Source: Sympetrum striolatum
Lineage: Eukaryota; Arthropoda; Insecta; Odonata; Libellulidae
Direction: 5' to 3'
Assembly (NCBI GenBank): GCA_947579665.1
Contig: OX388351.1
Span: 52,770,939-52,834,938 of the forward strand
DNA: 64,000 bases
In this document: in pieces, positions 21,260 to 33,062 of the stretch
Layout of the letters: the number at the start of each line of letters is the position of its first letter
How positions within the stretch are numbered: position 1 is the first letter of the stretch
Position numbers and translations under genes: made by a program
The notes under the pieces: model-generated
Databases searched by the model: none
What the model saw: only the letters and a program-made list of their open reading frames with translations
What the model was told of the DNA's origin: nothing

Positions 21260-22150
21260 TTGGAATGTTCAGTGCGAAGTTCTCGCATCGCACCGTCCAT
21301 GCGCTTACGGAATTCAACAAGTGGTTTCGGAATTGCCGAGAATTATGCTGAGTGGAATCCGAATCAGTGTACAACCAACCCTCTGTTTCCAGCTGTCAAT
21401 TTGGCAAATCCAGCAGCTTTCATCCTCTGCAGCACCCAAGCCAAGTCCTCCGCGGTGATTTCGCCTCCCCACGCACCAGCTGCACATGCACATCGCGGTG
21501 CTCCCTGCGAAATTCGCGCACCTGCTCCGGCACACCCTTCTCACGTGGGAAAAAAGAATTAGTTCTCTTAAGGACTCATCCGCAAAGACGCTGCTTGGCA
21601 ACACCGCTCCTCCTGCCCACCTTCCAGCCCACCAGACATAGGGAGCCTGTTTGTTTTGTTCCCTCATTGCAAACTCCTAGAAGGCCCTCCTGAGCAGGCC
21701 TCCTTCCAAGGCGTGCGTCATCCCCCATACTGGTGGTGCTAGAAGACGATGGCCTTTGAGAATCCGTTAGATTGGCACCACTGTCCGAAGGCGGGTAGGG
21801 TTTCCCTTCCAAAGGTCCCATAACTCTCCCACGGTGCTGCGCTTAAAAACCCAACCCTATTCCTCGCCCACCCCCGCGCGTCTTAGAGACCCCTCGTCTC
21901 TCCCTCCGAGGAACCCTACGCCGCTTTGAGACAGCTTCTAAGGTTTTCCAGGCGGTCCCTTGTACCCTTCCCCGTTCGGCCTCGCCGCGATGGTGCCAAA
22001 TGAGCGATTATTTTAGTCGAAATTCACCGTTATTTTTTTGCTTTTGGCGGAGTCGGTCGGGAGGTGCGGTCTTTGTTTAAAAAAGGGCTATTTATAGGTC
22101 ATTTGCTCCTCTTGTTTGAAGGGTGCGGCCCGGGTGGAAAAATGAGTTGC
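21260..22150. promoter_or_regulatory. GC/CpG-rich island, possible promoter or decayed coding remnant
   Basis: Clearly richer in GC than its surroundings, with CACGTG near 21,542, CCCACCCCCGCGCG near 21,870 and GGCCTCGCCGCGATGG near 21,980. Open frames on both strands overlap at 21,314-21,821, which is expected of GC-rich DNA and is not evidence of a gene by itself. The - strand segment 21,400-21,560 reads coding-like in more than one frame but matches nothing I recognise. It may be an alternative promoter of the long-intron + strand gene. Confidence 0.3.
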
Positions 22151-23029
22151 CGAAGCTCATTTTCCATAGGACTAAATGTGTTTTCCTTGTGATTTCGGGT
22201 AGCACTGTCTCCCTACCTGCGGATTAGTGTGTGCCTTGAATTTGCTCTTGGTGTTCCGCGATCATTTGCATATTTACAATGGTATGTTTACTCAGCAAGC
22301 TGACAGTGGCTAAAGGGTGAGATAGGAGTTTCAATGGGTGTTATTGAATTTTTGCTCGTTATTTGCCCTTATTTTTGAGATACGCTCTGAATTAACTAGT
22401 GGAGGAAAATATACTAAGACTTTCATTTATTTATTTATTTCTCCTTCCGTTTTCATCGCCTGTTTCAGAAAAAATCCCTAAACTCTTGAAGGCAGCAAAG
22501 CTTTCATATCCTTCTATCTTTTTATAGACACCATCATTTTAAGGCGCGTTAATCAACTTAAGCAACAGTAACCCAATTTTTTCAATTGGACTATACTCCT
22601 GAAATTTAATGACTTTTCTTTAATCGGTAAATTATCTAGGACTTAATGTATTTACTCGATAATAAAATCAGTGTTATTAGTATATTTAACCTTTCCTGAT
22701 TATCCTATAGTTATCGATATAGTGAATTTGACTTGTAATTGGTAGAATTTTGTTCACCGTAAACATTTTTCAATCTGAATGAACATCTACTATATTTTTT
22801 CTTTCAAACATCTCTTTGGTAACAGTAGCTTAGCCATATTTTATTGTTGTCCGTGATAATTAAGAATACTAATTCAAATGATAAATTTACTGAATAAGTT
22901 CAGAGGAATTACGTTCTCAGATGATGTAACCTATAAAATGCGACCCCCTGTTATATGGACCGTTCTGATACTACGTGGAAGTTTAGGGAAATAGATGCTA
23001 GAAGGAATCGTTTCAAGAATTCATTTTTT
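22151..23029. other. AT-rich non-coding stretch
   Basis: I see no gene, RNA or structured repeat here. Confidence 0.5.
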
Positions 23030-23141
23030 TCCGCGAACGATACGCGAAAGCAATCGATTAGGAAAATATAGTCACGGTGTCTGCACCCCCTGCCACACGC
23101 CGAAACACGGCTTGCTGGGTTCTTACATAGACATAGGCATA
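23030..23141 (+). repeat. Dispersed repeat with GCGAACGATACGCG head (copy 2)
   Basis: It begins with the near-palindrome CGCGAACGATACGCGA, has a variable middle, then CACCCCCTGCCACACGCCGAAA, CGGCTTGCTGGGTTCTTACA and an (ACATAG)n-like tail. It shares head and core with 55,070-55,191 and core with 1-62. Confidence 0.65.
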
Positions 23142-23380
23142 ATTAATTCGAGGAAGGAGGAAGTAATTCCAGGAAGTGGACATCTTAAATATAAAGTCGG
23201 TGACATGGTGGAAAACGCAAAAACTATACTAAGCCATTCAGGTTTACAATGGTATTCGTTATTTTGGGTAGGATATTTTGGATTCGTTATTTAGAATCTT
23301 TAATTTATTTTCAGGTATATTTAACTTTATCGATTCGCCAACGTCAGACGAACATACGTGGAAGTGAATAATAGCATCAA

Positions 23381-23445
23381 TTATAATAATAAATCGTCTT
23401 ATATTTGGGCGAAGTGGAGACTAATGAGTCTCGTCTTACATCCAA
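23381..23445 (+). repeat. (AAT)n-GTCTT...GGGCGA repeat, copy 2
   Basis: AATAATAAATCGTCTTATAT is followed by TTGGGCGAAGTGGAGACTAA and TGAGTCTCGTCTTACATCC. The core, hairpin and CTTACAT end are as in the other three copies. Confidence 0.6.
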
Positions 23446-25944
23446 GCCTTATGTGGATCATAAAAATATAACTCAACTTTATTAAATCAACAGTATGTTA
23501 TTTAAATTGTGGGTTCAAGGAAGTTAGTTTTATTGCGTGATTAAGAAGTAGTTCCATCAATTTACACCGCAAACCATCACAAATACAAAGACAATCTCTT
23601 ATTTTCTTATCATTTATGAATTTATTTGATAAAAACGAGGTTTTTAAACAGTCCGTATAATACTTGCTATTATTGCGTGATGAGGTTGATTATTGTTGGA
23701 TAGTTAATTGTTGGTTTAGTTGGCGAAATGCGGGCTTTCTATACTAGTCGGATGCGTGATCGTAGGATCTTGTTCGTAGCCCTCGGATGTATATCTTTAC
23801 AGGCAAAGGGGGTTAGGAAGGGGTTGAAATAGAAGACCCCGTTTAAGGAACGACCCTCCTTTTTCTCAACTAATATGTCTCGTCTAGCCGTCCCGTTCCC
23901 GGGAAGGGGTCGTCTTTTTATGGAATCGAACGAGGAAGGATCGAAGCTGGTTTTATTTTTCCTTCCCACCCCCGCACCTCCTCGCACGGCGTGGGTTCTC
24001 TCTAATCATTATTCTCCTGCTCTCAACGGTTTCCTGGGTTAATTAATAGATTGACTATCGCTCCTTGAAGGGCTTGATTGCTTAAAAGTATTCCTGCGGA
24101 GGTATTTTTCAACACGTTCCTTAAAAAATGCGATAAAAGTAGATGATCAGCAGGAGTTTATTGACTTTTTACTGATTTATAGAGTATCGAGGATTAGAAT
24201 GTCCATTCGACGGGTATTCAAGGGGCGGCTGAAGAGTGTATGCCCTCCTTGAAAAAAAATAATTTATGCGTTCTTTTGTAAACTATAAGATATCTCTGTT
24301 TTAGCTCTTTTTTAATAGGCAGGTTATTCATTTTTTAATTTAAAGATTTACATTCAATGATGCCACCATTTTAGGGCGAATACAAACACAATAAATTTAC
24401 AATTAATATCAACAGTTGCTTAATTGAAAAATAAAAATTAGCAAGATAGGTTCAATTAAAAACTATTTACTATATAAGCGATGATTTATGGAAATTTGCT
24501 GAATTTAATTTACAGAAATATTAATCTAACATTTTTGATGTTTATGTAAATTTTCTAGAGAGTATCTGTTTATCAACACTGCTAATATATTTAATTGTGA
24601 TTTTGCCGATAATATATTTCTATATCAATATCTGCCATTTTTTTTACCCAAAGAACACTATGGAAATATATTTATTAGGCGGTACTTGATAAATAAATTT
24701 CCTACTTAAATACGAGTAAAAACTAAGATGTTTTGTGTGTGCATATATACAATCTATCATTTCAAGCCTCGCATATTGACATGAAAACATATATGAATGC
24801 AAAGAACGTCGTTTTTCTAAATTTTTCTGAGCACCTCTAGTGTGCTGGAGCATGGTTTGGAATACAGTGGTCTACATCAACGGTATTCATCCTTATCAAA
24901 GAAGTCCTTGTTCCTCCACTCAAGGCAATTTATGAATACGCTACTTCGACCGTGGATTGTTCATATTCGTATCACTCCTTGTATTAATGGTTGTAATTGT
25001 TTATCTGAGGTATTACGCGATGTTTTTTCATTGGAACCATTATCTCCCGTACTTAACTCCCTTGTACTCTCTGATAGATAAGTCGCCTTATCTGGTTTGA
25101 TTTTAAGGAGTGGAAAAGGAGATTTCTGATTTATATCTGTCAGAATGGATTCGAGTTTATCTTCAATTTTTTCATTCTGCGCTGCTATCTGCTATATTCT
25201 AGGAAAAATGTTAAGGAGCTTTAGAAAAGGTTTTACGGCTGTTTATCGATATTTTCGGTTTATTTTAGCTCTTAATTCCTTGTAGTGAATGTGGAATGGT
25301 AAATTTTTTTAGCATGTGCGTAAAAATACGTTATATGTTAGCATAAACATCTTAGAATTAAAAATGCAAAGGCAAGGATGAAACTGTGATATAGGCGATT
25401 GCCTTTTAATTTAGTTTGTTGATTTTGCGAGCGACATTTCCAGTAAATTAACCTACTCGGATTATTTATGAAAATATACTATTAAATATAGTCCCAGCAT
25501 CAAGGTAAAATATTTTATGATTTTATATTAGGTTTTTAATGTTTAAATTGTCTGATCATGAACTCTATATTCCTATCCAGTATAGAGAAGCTGGATTTTT
25601 TCAGTTCATAGAAGTTTAAAAGCATTCATTTTATATTTATCCATTATCACAATCTTCTATTTACGCATGAAGAACTAACTAAATGTTGTATGTTGTGATT
25701 CAGCCGTTCTTTTTATTCAATTGCTTTATTCGACGATTGCCTTGCTTTAGATGCAAAAGTGGTACCTTTTCATTTCTCATTTCTATCGTCCTATCATTCG
25801 TTTTTCCTTTAAAACCTTATCCTAGTAGATTTCGCCAGTTACGACATGAGTATTAATGTACGTAATTTTGTTGTGGATAATGTTTAAGAACTGATGATGA
25901 GTTGCTAAATTGGTACATTTTTTGCTTGAGGAGTAATGCTAACG
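23446..25944. other. Non-coding stretch
   Basis: Nothing convincing was found. A slightly GC-rich patch at 23,730-24,060 has CCCACCCCCGCACC but no gene. The rest is AT-rich. Confidence 0.5.
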
Positions 25945-26030
25945 TCAGACTTTTTTCAAGACCGTTTTTCCTTGTGATCTTTCCTGGGTGCACGCCCTTA
26001 TGTGCAAAGTACCTTTAACCCTTTCCTTTT
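25945..26030 (+). repeat. SINE-body repeat, copy B
   Basis: Aligned by eye, this block matches 7,205-7,290 over about 80 bases with scattered substitutions (ACTTTTTTCAAG, TTTTTCCTTG, GGTGCAC, GTGCAAAGTACC). No tRNA-like head is visible immediately beside it. Confidence 0.6.
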
Positions 26031-26229
26031 AATTTTTGACTGTGGAAGTATCCGTAAAGATGTATGCAATAGATTAAATGGTTATGATTGACAGTAGGGG
26101 CAATAAGTTTTGTAATTTTAAAATAAATTTGAAATGTTTTGCTATATGCCAGGCGTGTATATAAATATTTTCTTATGTATAAGATAAGGGGTTGAGGGCC
26201 CCTGATGACATTTGTCATGCTGTAGCGAG

Positions 26230-27300
26230 TTTTAAATATATGTATACTCTCTCGCTGACCAATCGACCCATGTTGAAAGGACTTTCGGTTCGGACGATTT
26301 CATTCGTGACAACTTGTTGATTCAGCCGATGCCTTTTACCTGCACGAGCCACACTCTTGGAGTTAGTGGATAACGAACGAATAGCGAAGTGGGTCATCTC
26401 GGATGCATCTCACACATCCACAACATTAACCATTCCTTATCGCCGTCATTCCATTGTCCGGGGGCTCCCAGAAGTCTGTCTCTGACCCTCGCTTGACCAT
26501 ATTGCACCTTCCTCTCACGTCCAATCCCCCGATCCTAATCTTTTCGAAGGGCTGTGTTCCCCCCCTCAGAACAGGTGCTCTCCGCCGAACGAAGGTAGCC
26601 GCTGATACCCAGTGGGCTGGGATTCGTGCGACAGAAGCATATTTCGTTTTAACCTCACATAAAGTGTACGGTGCGAAGGGGTTGTGTCAAAAGACCCGAA
26701 TACGTATACAAGTCGCGTCCCTACGGAACTTTACGATCATATCGATGCATGACGATCACGTTATTGCAGGAATTTCCTTTCCATAACGTTTTTTCTAGTG
26801 CTGCCGAGAGGTTTTATTATTTTATGGCTCTAAAGGGTGTTTGTTTAAGTAAACTTCCTCGTCGTAAGCAAGGTAAAATCACGGGAAGGGTGTATCTTTG
26901 CAGGGGTGATACCAGGCACTCTGTCTCCTCAATATAAAGTATACGTAGCTGTCCCGGTCTACATCTTGTACTCCAGTGCGTAATGGTGAAAACCTCAGGG
27001 TACCCTTAACTCCTTACTACCCCGACCGTAATACCCTGTTCCATAGTGGGGCATATTTTAGCAAACAGAGGCCCTAGGCACAAAGACCACCAAGAGATTA
27101 TTCATCTTAAAAAACGAAAAAGCTTTCTTTTTTGGGCCTTCTTTATGGCGAGGCCCTCAGCTTACTTATTGCGCCTAATGGCAAAACCTTCCCTGGTTCT
27201 TTGGGGGGAAGAATATTTCTACAGTCATGTAGTTTATGGTCCTATGTCATTATCACCAAGGAGGAGTTGCAGTCTTTCTGGGTTTCTTCATTTAAATTAG
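26230..27300. other. GC-richer unique-looking stretch without a recognised gene
   Basis: Base composition rises toward even GC. Open frames at 26,454-26,786, 26,671-26,937 and 27,046-27,300 overlap or follow each other in different frames, with no family motif and no convincing splice-site pairs. It may be regulatory or a decayed insertion. Confidence 0.3.
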
Positions 27301-28928
27301 TAAATTAACTATGCAATCCATCTATCATCAACAAGCTACTCTGTACTAGGACAGGTTGTAGCCAAACATTTTGCAAACTTCTTCATCCTGCGCTATTTGC
27401 TCTATTTGTTGGTAACTTTAATTTACTTTAATGCATGTGAGCATATCAAACTTCTTCAACCTCTTCCTGAATGTCCCCTTATTATTTTCATTCCCTTTCC
27501 TAATTATTACGAATCCATCTGACCGACCTATCCTGTTCTCGCTATATGTTATTGCTTCAATTTAAGTGAGAATTATTATCATTAAGGTATAAAATGTAAG
27601 TAGGCTGTTTACCTGGTGGCAGTTCTTTTCTACTTACATACATTTGTACAAGTTATAAACATAATTTATATAAAATACATCAATGATAATTAAACAATTC
27701 CCATGGAATGATTACATACATATAGTATATTTACTTTACAACTAAATAATGAATTTATAATATTATTTTTAACAAATTTTACTGGATTTTTCGGGGTTCA
27801 TGACAGGTCTCCTCGGCTACCATAGCGGTCACGGGGTAGAACCCCACCGTACATCACCCTGTCAAGCGATCCTTTACTAATTATCCCAATATTTATCTAC
27901 TGAAATGTGAGAACAAACATTTATCACCTTGCGAAAATATATGAGTGTGATAATTTTTTTCTTATTTCTAAAGTAGAAGTTCCTTTCCAAAGAAGACGTT
28001 TCTACCCATCGCCTATGATTGTTGTCTTTATCCCTAGTTAGTAGTCTCCTTTAGATAGTTCATGCGACTTGTATTATGAAGGAAAGGCGGGTATACCAAC
28101 TTGTTTTGAAGTATTCCTTTAGATTACAGCTTGTATACGGGTATCAGGCACATCATACTTGGAGGTTTATATCGAATGTTTGGTGGTGTTTTGTTTTCTA
28201 TTTTTACTCGGGTACGAAGAATTTTGGGTTTATTTCGAGGATTTTTCTCCCGTGTACCAATTCGAGACCCCCCCTACATTTTCGATGGAAATGAAGCGTG
28301 TCGTCTCCAGGGTTCCACAAACTTCTTTTAGTTCTTTCTGTACCCCCTCGAAGTTGTATATTTTTCGTTGAAATTAGGAAATCTTGGTGTCTGAGAGTTT
28401 GGAATAAAAATGTTCAACTTTCCTTCAAAGGTTCCCTGCTGGAGGTTGAACTAATGTGTCGCATGGATGTGGCAAAGTAATAAACTGTTCACTTTATTTT
28501 ATTTATGTCTGTGGAATTGAGTCTATTAGTTAGAATAAGCAGAAGAAACCTTGCTTTCATAAGGAAGAATGTTTTTTTGCGGATTGAGGGTTTAGCATTA
28601 TTTTAATTTTGAAAGGAGTAAATAAATAATTGAATGATTCAAGTTTTACATACTTGTTTCCGTCTTAAGCTAACTCATAAATACGGCGAGAATTTTTCAC
28701 GTTCAATTAAATATGACGGATAATTATCTACTTATTTAGCTCAGAATTTTTGCCTCGTTAATAATTCATGTTAATGAATAATTAACAAAATGATGACACG
28801 GAGTTATATCCGTTAAAAGTTCCTAACCATAAAGGATATATGATAATTTATTTTTTGTTTGTATTAGTCGCTTGATGATATTTTTTGTAATCAGTTTAAC
28901 GCTTGCAAATGAACCGTAGTTTTATAAT
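27301..28928. other. AT-rich non-coding stretch
   Basis: Four short overlapping frames at 28,076-28,480 are mutually exclusive and show no domain. Nothing else was recognised. Confidence 0.5.
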
Positions 28929-30067
28929 ACGAGTAAAATGTAGCTTGCATACTGCAAGCAGATCGGCAACACTATTTTCATGTCGGCATCATATCGGGAC
29001 GGCCATCAAAAGAAAAAAATGGATTGAAATTTTTCTTTAAATTCGCTGAAATTCTATCGTCTGGCATCGAACCCGGGTCTTTACTGTGAACTTACTATGC
29101 AGCAAAGTAGAACATCACCATCTCTAACTATGTGTGAAAATTCAAGCAGAAATATGGGCTACAACTGCCTCAAAAGACGCTCTAATATTCACGAATGTAA
29201 ATGGCTCTCGGGACTCGAACCAAGGACGATCTTGGAAATTAAAAATATTGTTCTGAAAGGTATTAATCATCTCAATCTATATGTCAAATTTCAAGTTTCT
29301 ATATTATTAGTAAAGGTTTCAAAATAATTCCTAAAAATCGGAACAACTTCTGATTGCAGAGACACCTGGTGTCGAACCCAGGACACATTCATAGCTGTGA
29401 ATGCATAGTTTGATTTATTAAGTCTTGCTCTTCTATCATGCAAAGTTTGAAGTCGATAGCATGCCGGGAAGTACCTAAAATTTGTGTCCGTTATCTCCGT
29501 AAGAAATGCATTGAGGAATTTAAATGTCCCTCTGGGATCGAATCAAGGACCATCAGCGAATATGTTAAATTCGATAATGATATATTTTTATGGTATCTAA
29601 CCTCATACCGAATTTCAAGTTTCTATGCCATCGGAAAACTGTCCAAAGAAAATCTTAAAAATCGCCCCAATACATTTTAAACGGCCGATTTTTGCCCCGA
29701 CCTAGGTTCGAACCAAGGATAATAATCGTAGATGTCTTTATGGTTTCCTTTAGATATGCACCGCTTCTAGTGATCCCTTGAGTTTCAAATCTCTCCGTTT
29801 CCGGGAAGTGCCTCAAAAAAAATTTCGAAAATCCCCGCCATGTAATCTTATGGGGAAAATCGCGACTTTGGGGCCTTCTGGAATCGAACCCCTGACACCG
29901 AGGTTCAAAGTCGGCTTTTTCCTGGAGGTTAAACGTCATGGCCATAACGTCGTAAAAATTTCAAGACGGTGGCACTTGTCGAACATGGTTAGAATTTTGA
30001 TCCCCTATGAATGAATGAGTGAGTGTGTATATAGGTATATCCGGAGAAGCGTCTATATATAATAGAT
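28929..30067 (+). mobile_element. Second full-length copy of the tRNA-like-monomer element
   Basis: It starts ACGAGTAAAATGTAGCTTGC and ends TCCGGAGAAGCGTCTATATA followed by TAATAGATA, the same termini and nearly the same length (about 1.14 kb) as 11,939-13,097. A TCGAACC-type motif recurs at 29065, 29213, 29370, 29536, 29706 and 29882 (spacing 148-176 bp). Between the motifs, monomers share TTTCAAGTTTCTAT, a GGGAAGTNCCTAAAA-like block and a GATTTTTGCCCC-like block. No coding sequence is visible. This copy is not palindromic, so it represents the basic unit. Confidence 0.75.
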
Positions 30068-31690
30068 ACTTTTTGATTATCTTTTTACGAAAACTCTTAC
30101 CACATTTGGGTACAAGAGCAATCGTTCTTGTACACAGCGATGTACTCGTATATCGTGGATTTTTGAGTAACTCGTTTCAAAGTTTTGCGGGAAGAAAATT
30201 ATCCCGTTTATATCGTAAATACCATTTTTGTTTACTAAACATTGCGTTTATCGTTAGACCTCATACTAATCTACTGAATAAACGTAAGTTTCGCTTCTCT
30301 GAGGAAAATCTGGAGGAGTTGAATGGAATATGTAGGAATAAAGGTTATTTTTATATATTTCCGAAAGATCTTGAGTGCATGTCTCCGTAAGAATCGAAGT
30401 AAAAAATAAATATTACACTACATGTCATAATATCTTAATACATATCTTCATGAGAGTGTTGCGGAAATATATAAAGTGTAATCTTCATTCCTACTTTTTT
30501 CTGTCATGGATTTCCTCTCTTTAATGCCTTTCGTAATTTATTTTTTAGAAGTTTTCGAAAGACAACCGGTGTCTGGCTTATGTGGAACTGAGACACGTAG
30601 CTAGTTCATGATCATTCGAAGTTTTATTTGATTAGATTAAGAACTTGTTGAATATGAATATGTATTCGTACTCTTGGGAATGATCCGTCGCTCCAGCATC
30701 TTTCCCCTGGTTCCCAAGCGCTCATCTCTCCTCGGAGTAACCATTAGCATTCGGACGAGATGAAGACGTTGAAAGTTGAACACCTATAATTCCCTTCAAA
30801 TTTCTAAGGATTTATTATGGACCAGCTAAAACTCTCGGCTCCGTAAAAAAGCCATAATCTTGGGAATCCATTCGTAAGACTGGAGGACCCATTCCGTGAA
30901 CTCGATGGTCGTTAATGGGTCTCGTATTTCGTGGAGCTGAAAGGATTCTTCGGATGAGGTAATAAAATACGGCCCTTTCTGGATCGATCGATTCAGATTC
31001 GGCCCTTTTTTTGGGCCTCTGAGGTGAAAAAAGGGGATTGTGACTCAAAGAAGGGCTTAGCGTCTTCTGGAAACGAATTGAAATGACGCAGAGTGACTAA
31101 TGCTATTACTAAAGAGGATGACCATGTTTTTCGACTAGTGATATGGAAATCCCCGCTTCTTTCTCTCTCGTTCGGCCATTTGCATCTCATCTCTTATTGT
31201 TTCGTATCCATCGTACATAAATTAGTTCAATGCCTCCATCTTTAAAACCAATTTTATACCTTTATGCTCGCATATCCACCTGACATTAGGGAATCTATTA
31301 AGATAAATTTATCTAAAAGGAAGCATAAAATTTCGTGTCCGGAATAAAGAATACTGTTCTAAACCTGAATGCCTGAGCAAGGAGTAATAATGTTTTCATC
31401 CATGTATCTCTGTTGCTATATTTAAATTAACCAGTTCCTAGAATTAATTGTAATTAGGGCAAAAATGAAATATTACCTAGTACCAAAGAGATTTTTAGTA
31501 AAGCAATATCTAACGTTTTTCTTCTACGGTACACTTTCATATTAACTCAAATATAGTGTAAAGGTAACTTAAGACTTTCTAAGTTCTAGTATAAGTTAAT
31601 TGAAAGGAAGAAAAAATCGACTGCAAAGTGGTTTTCGTAACGATCTCCAATTAAATTTAAAAATGAATAATGATGTGGAATTTTTATCCA
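30068..31690. other. Non-coding stretch
   Basis: A 123-codon open frame at 30,019-30,390 begins inside the end of the tRNA-like element and has no recognised domain, so it is probably chance. The remainder shows no gene or repeat. Confidence 0.45.
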
Positions 31691-31714
31691 AATGTAGCAT
31701 ATAATGCGGCTCTC

Positions 31715-31985
31715 GAACTATAAGAGAGGCACACCGGTTGAGAAGTACTGCGTAACGAGCCCGCCTGTTGTGGAAAAGGTCCTGGGTTTGATCCTAGTTC
31801 TCCCGTTGGGAGTTGGATACAGGGAATGTATTAGGACGTAAAAATTGAGGCCAAACGAAAACCCATCGTCATTAAAGCAATCTTCATTTCCATTATCTTC
31901 TGTCGGCCCCACACATGATGGGAATAGTGGGACTAAGAAGAGCAGTTACATTAACATCCCACTCCTCTATTGGTCAATGTGGTCT
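31715..31985 (+). mobile_element. tRNA-derived SINE-like copy
   Basis: A tRNA-like head contains CACCGGTTGAGAAGTACTGC (A-box region, about 31,731) and GGGTTTGATCC (B box, 31,784-31,794), about 50 bases apart. A body of about 190 bases follows, with a GGCCCCACACATGATGGG stretch and a TATTGGTCAATG end. Head layout resembles the SINE at 943-1133, but the body differs, so it is a separate family. Confidence 0.55.
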
Positions 31986-32999
31986 AAAGTCCCTACAGAA
32001 GATCTTTCCATATCTTTTTGATAGCTAAATTAATGTATTCCAGCATGTTTTGTCTTCAGTCTTTCCTCTGACTTTCGCGTTGCTTCCTGCAATCAAACAC
32101 TTTCTTAAGTAATCCATCTCCTTTCAACATCTGACCCACCGATCTCTTCTTCCTCTTTATTCCCAATCAACGTCCTTTCATCTCCTCAACTTCATCTTTT
32201 GCTTCTCTGCGAATCTAATTTACTTTTCCAATTTATCTCACATAGATAGCACTCCCATAACTTACGTAATTTATCGATGGACGATATCGTTGGACACGAT
32301 CTTTCAGAAAGTTTTAGGCTAGTAATACATTATTTAATATTTATAATCTTCCAGAAATTTTAAAGCTGTGAATGCCTTATTTAATCTGTGCAAGCATAAC
32401 ATTTCAATAGATAGGGTGATAAGAAAATATACCGATTATATAAGTAACTGCTATGTTGGTGCATCTTTAAACTTTTTATTTAGTTAGTAATTAATGGAAA
32501 GAGATATTATCTTAAAAAGCTACATTTATTTTTTAAGCATCATTTTTGAACTATGATAAATTGATTAAAACGTTTTATTTAGTTGATAATTAATAGAAAG
32601 AGATATTACCTTAAAAAAGCTACATTTGTTTTTCAAGCATCATTAACTATGATAAATTAATTTAAATGATTTAACATTGAAAGAGGAAAAATGTGAATGC
32701 TTTTCCCTGTGATACATTTCTTTTAAATACCGTAATTAATGTTTTTGTTACCTCGATTTAAGATGTATTTGTATACTATGAAAAAGTTGTCCTACGCGTA
32801 CTGATTGAAAGGATTGCAAAGCAGTTTTGTAACAGAAGAAATGACCGCCGAAGTTTATTTATTAATTTCTTTAACTAACGTATCATTCCACAGCACCCCC
32901 TAGGTATTGACTTATTGTATATACTCGTATATAAGCCGAGTTTCTTAGCACATTGTGTATGTTAAAAAGCCCCCTTCGGTCTATTCTCGAGGGTTCTAC
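31986..32999. other. AT-rich stretch containing a tandem duplication
   Basis: Apart from the roughly 100-bp duplication at 32,472-32,664, no feature was recognised. Confidence 0.5.
32472..32664. repeat. Tandem duplication, two units of about 95-100 bp
   Basis: Unit 1 (32,472-32,571) and unit 2 (32,572-32,664) share TATTTAGTT, a TAATTAATNGAAAGAGATATTA block, TTAAAAAGCTACATTT, TCAAGCATCATT-type and CTATGATAAATT segments with few changes and a small deletion in unit 2. Confidence 0.8.
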
Positions 33000-33062
33000 T
33001 TATAATAATAATAATAATAATAATAAAACGTCTTTATTCGGGCGAGATTGAAACTATAATTC
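33000..33062 (+). repeat. (AAT)n-CGTCTTTATTCGGGCGAGAT repeat, copy 3
   Basis: A long clean (AAT)n run precedes the conserved core GTCTTTATTCGGGCGAGATT and a GAAACTATAATT remnant of the hairpin. The perfect microsatellite suggests a fairly recent copy. Confidence 0.65.

Noticed and set aside
21314..21821. Protein gene in the GC-rich island
   Set aside because: Frames overlap on both strands, no splice sites pair convincingly and no domain was recognised.
30019..30390. 123-codon frame as a gene
   Set aside because: It starts inside the terminus of a repeat element and has no recognisable domain.
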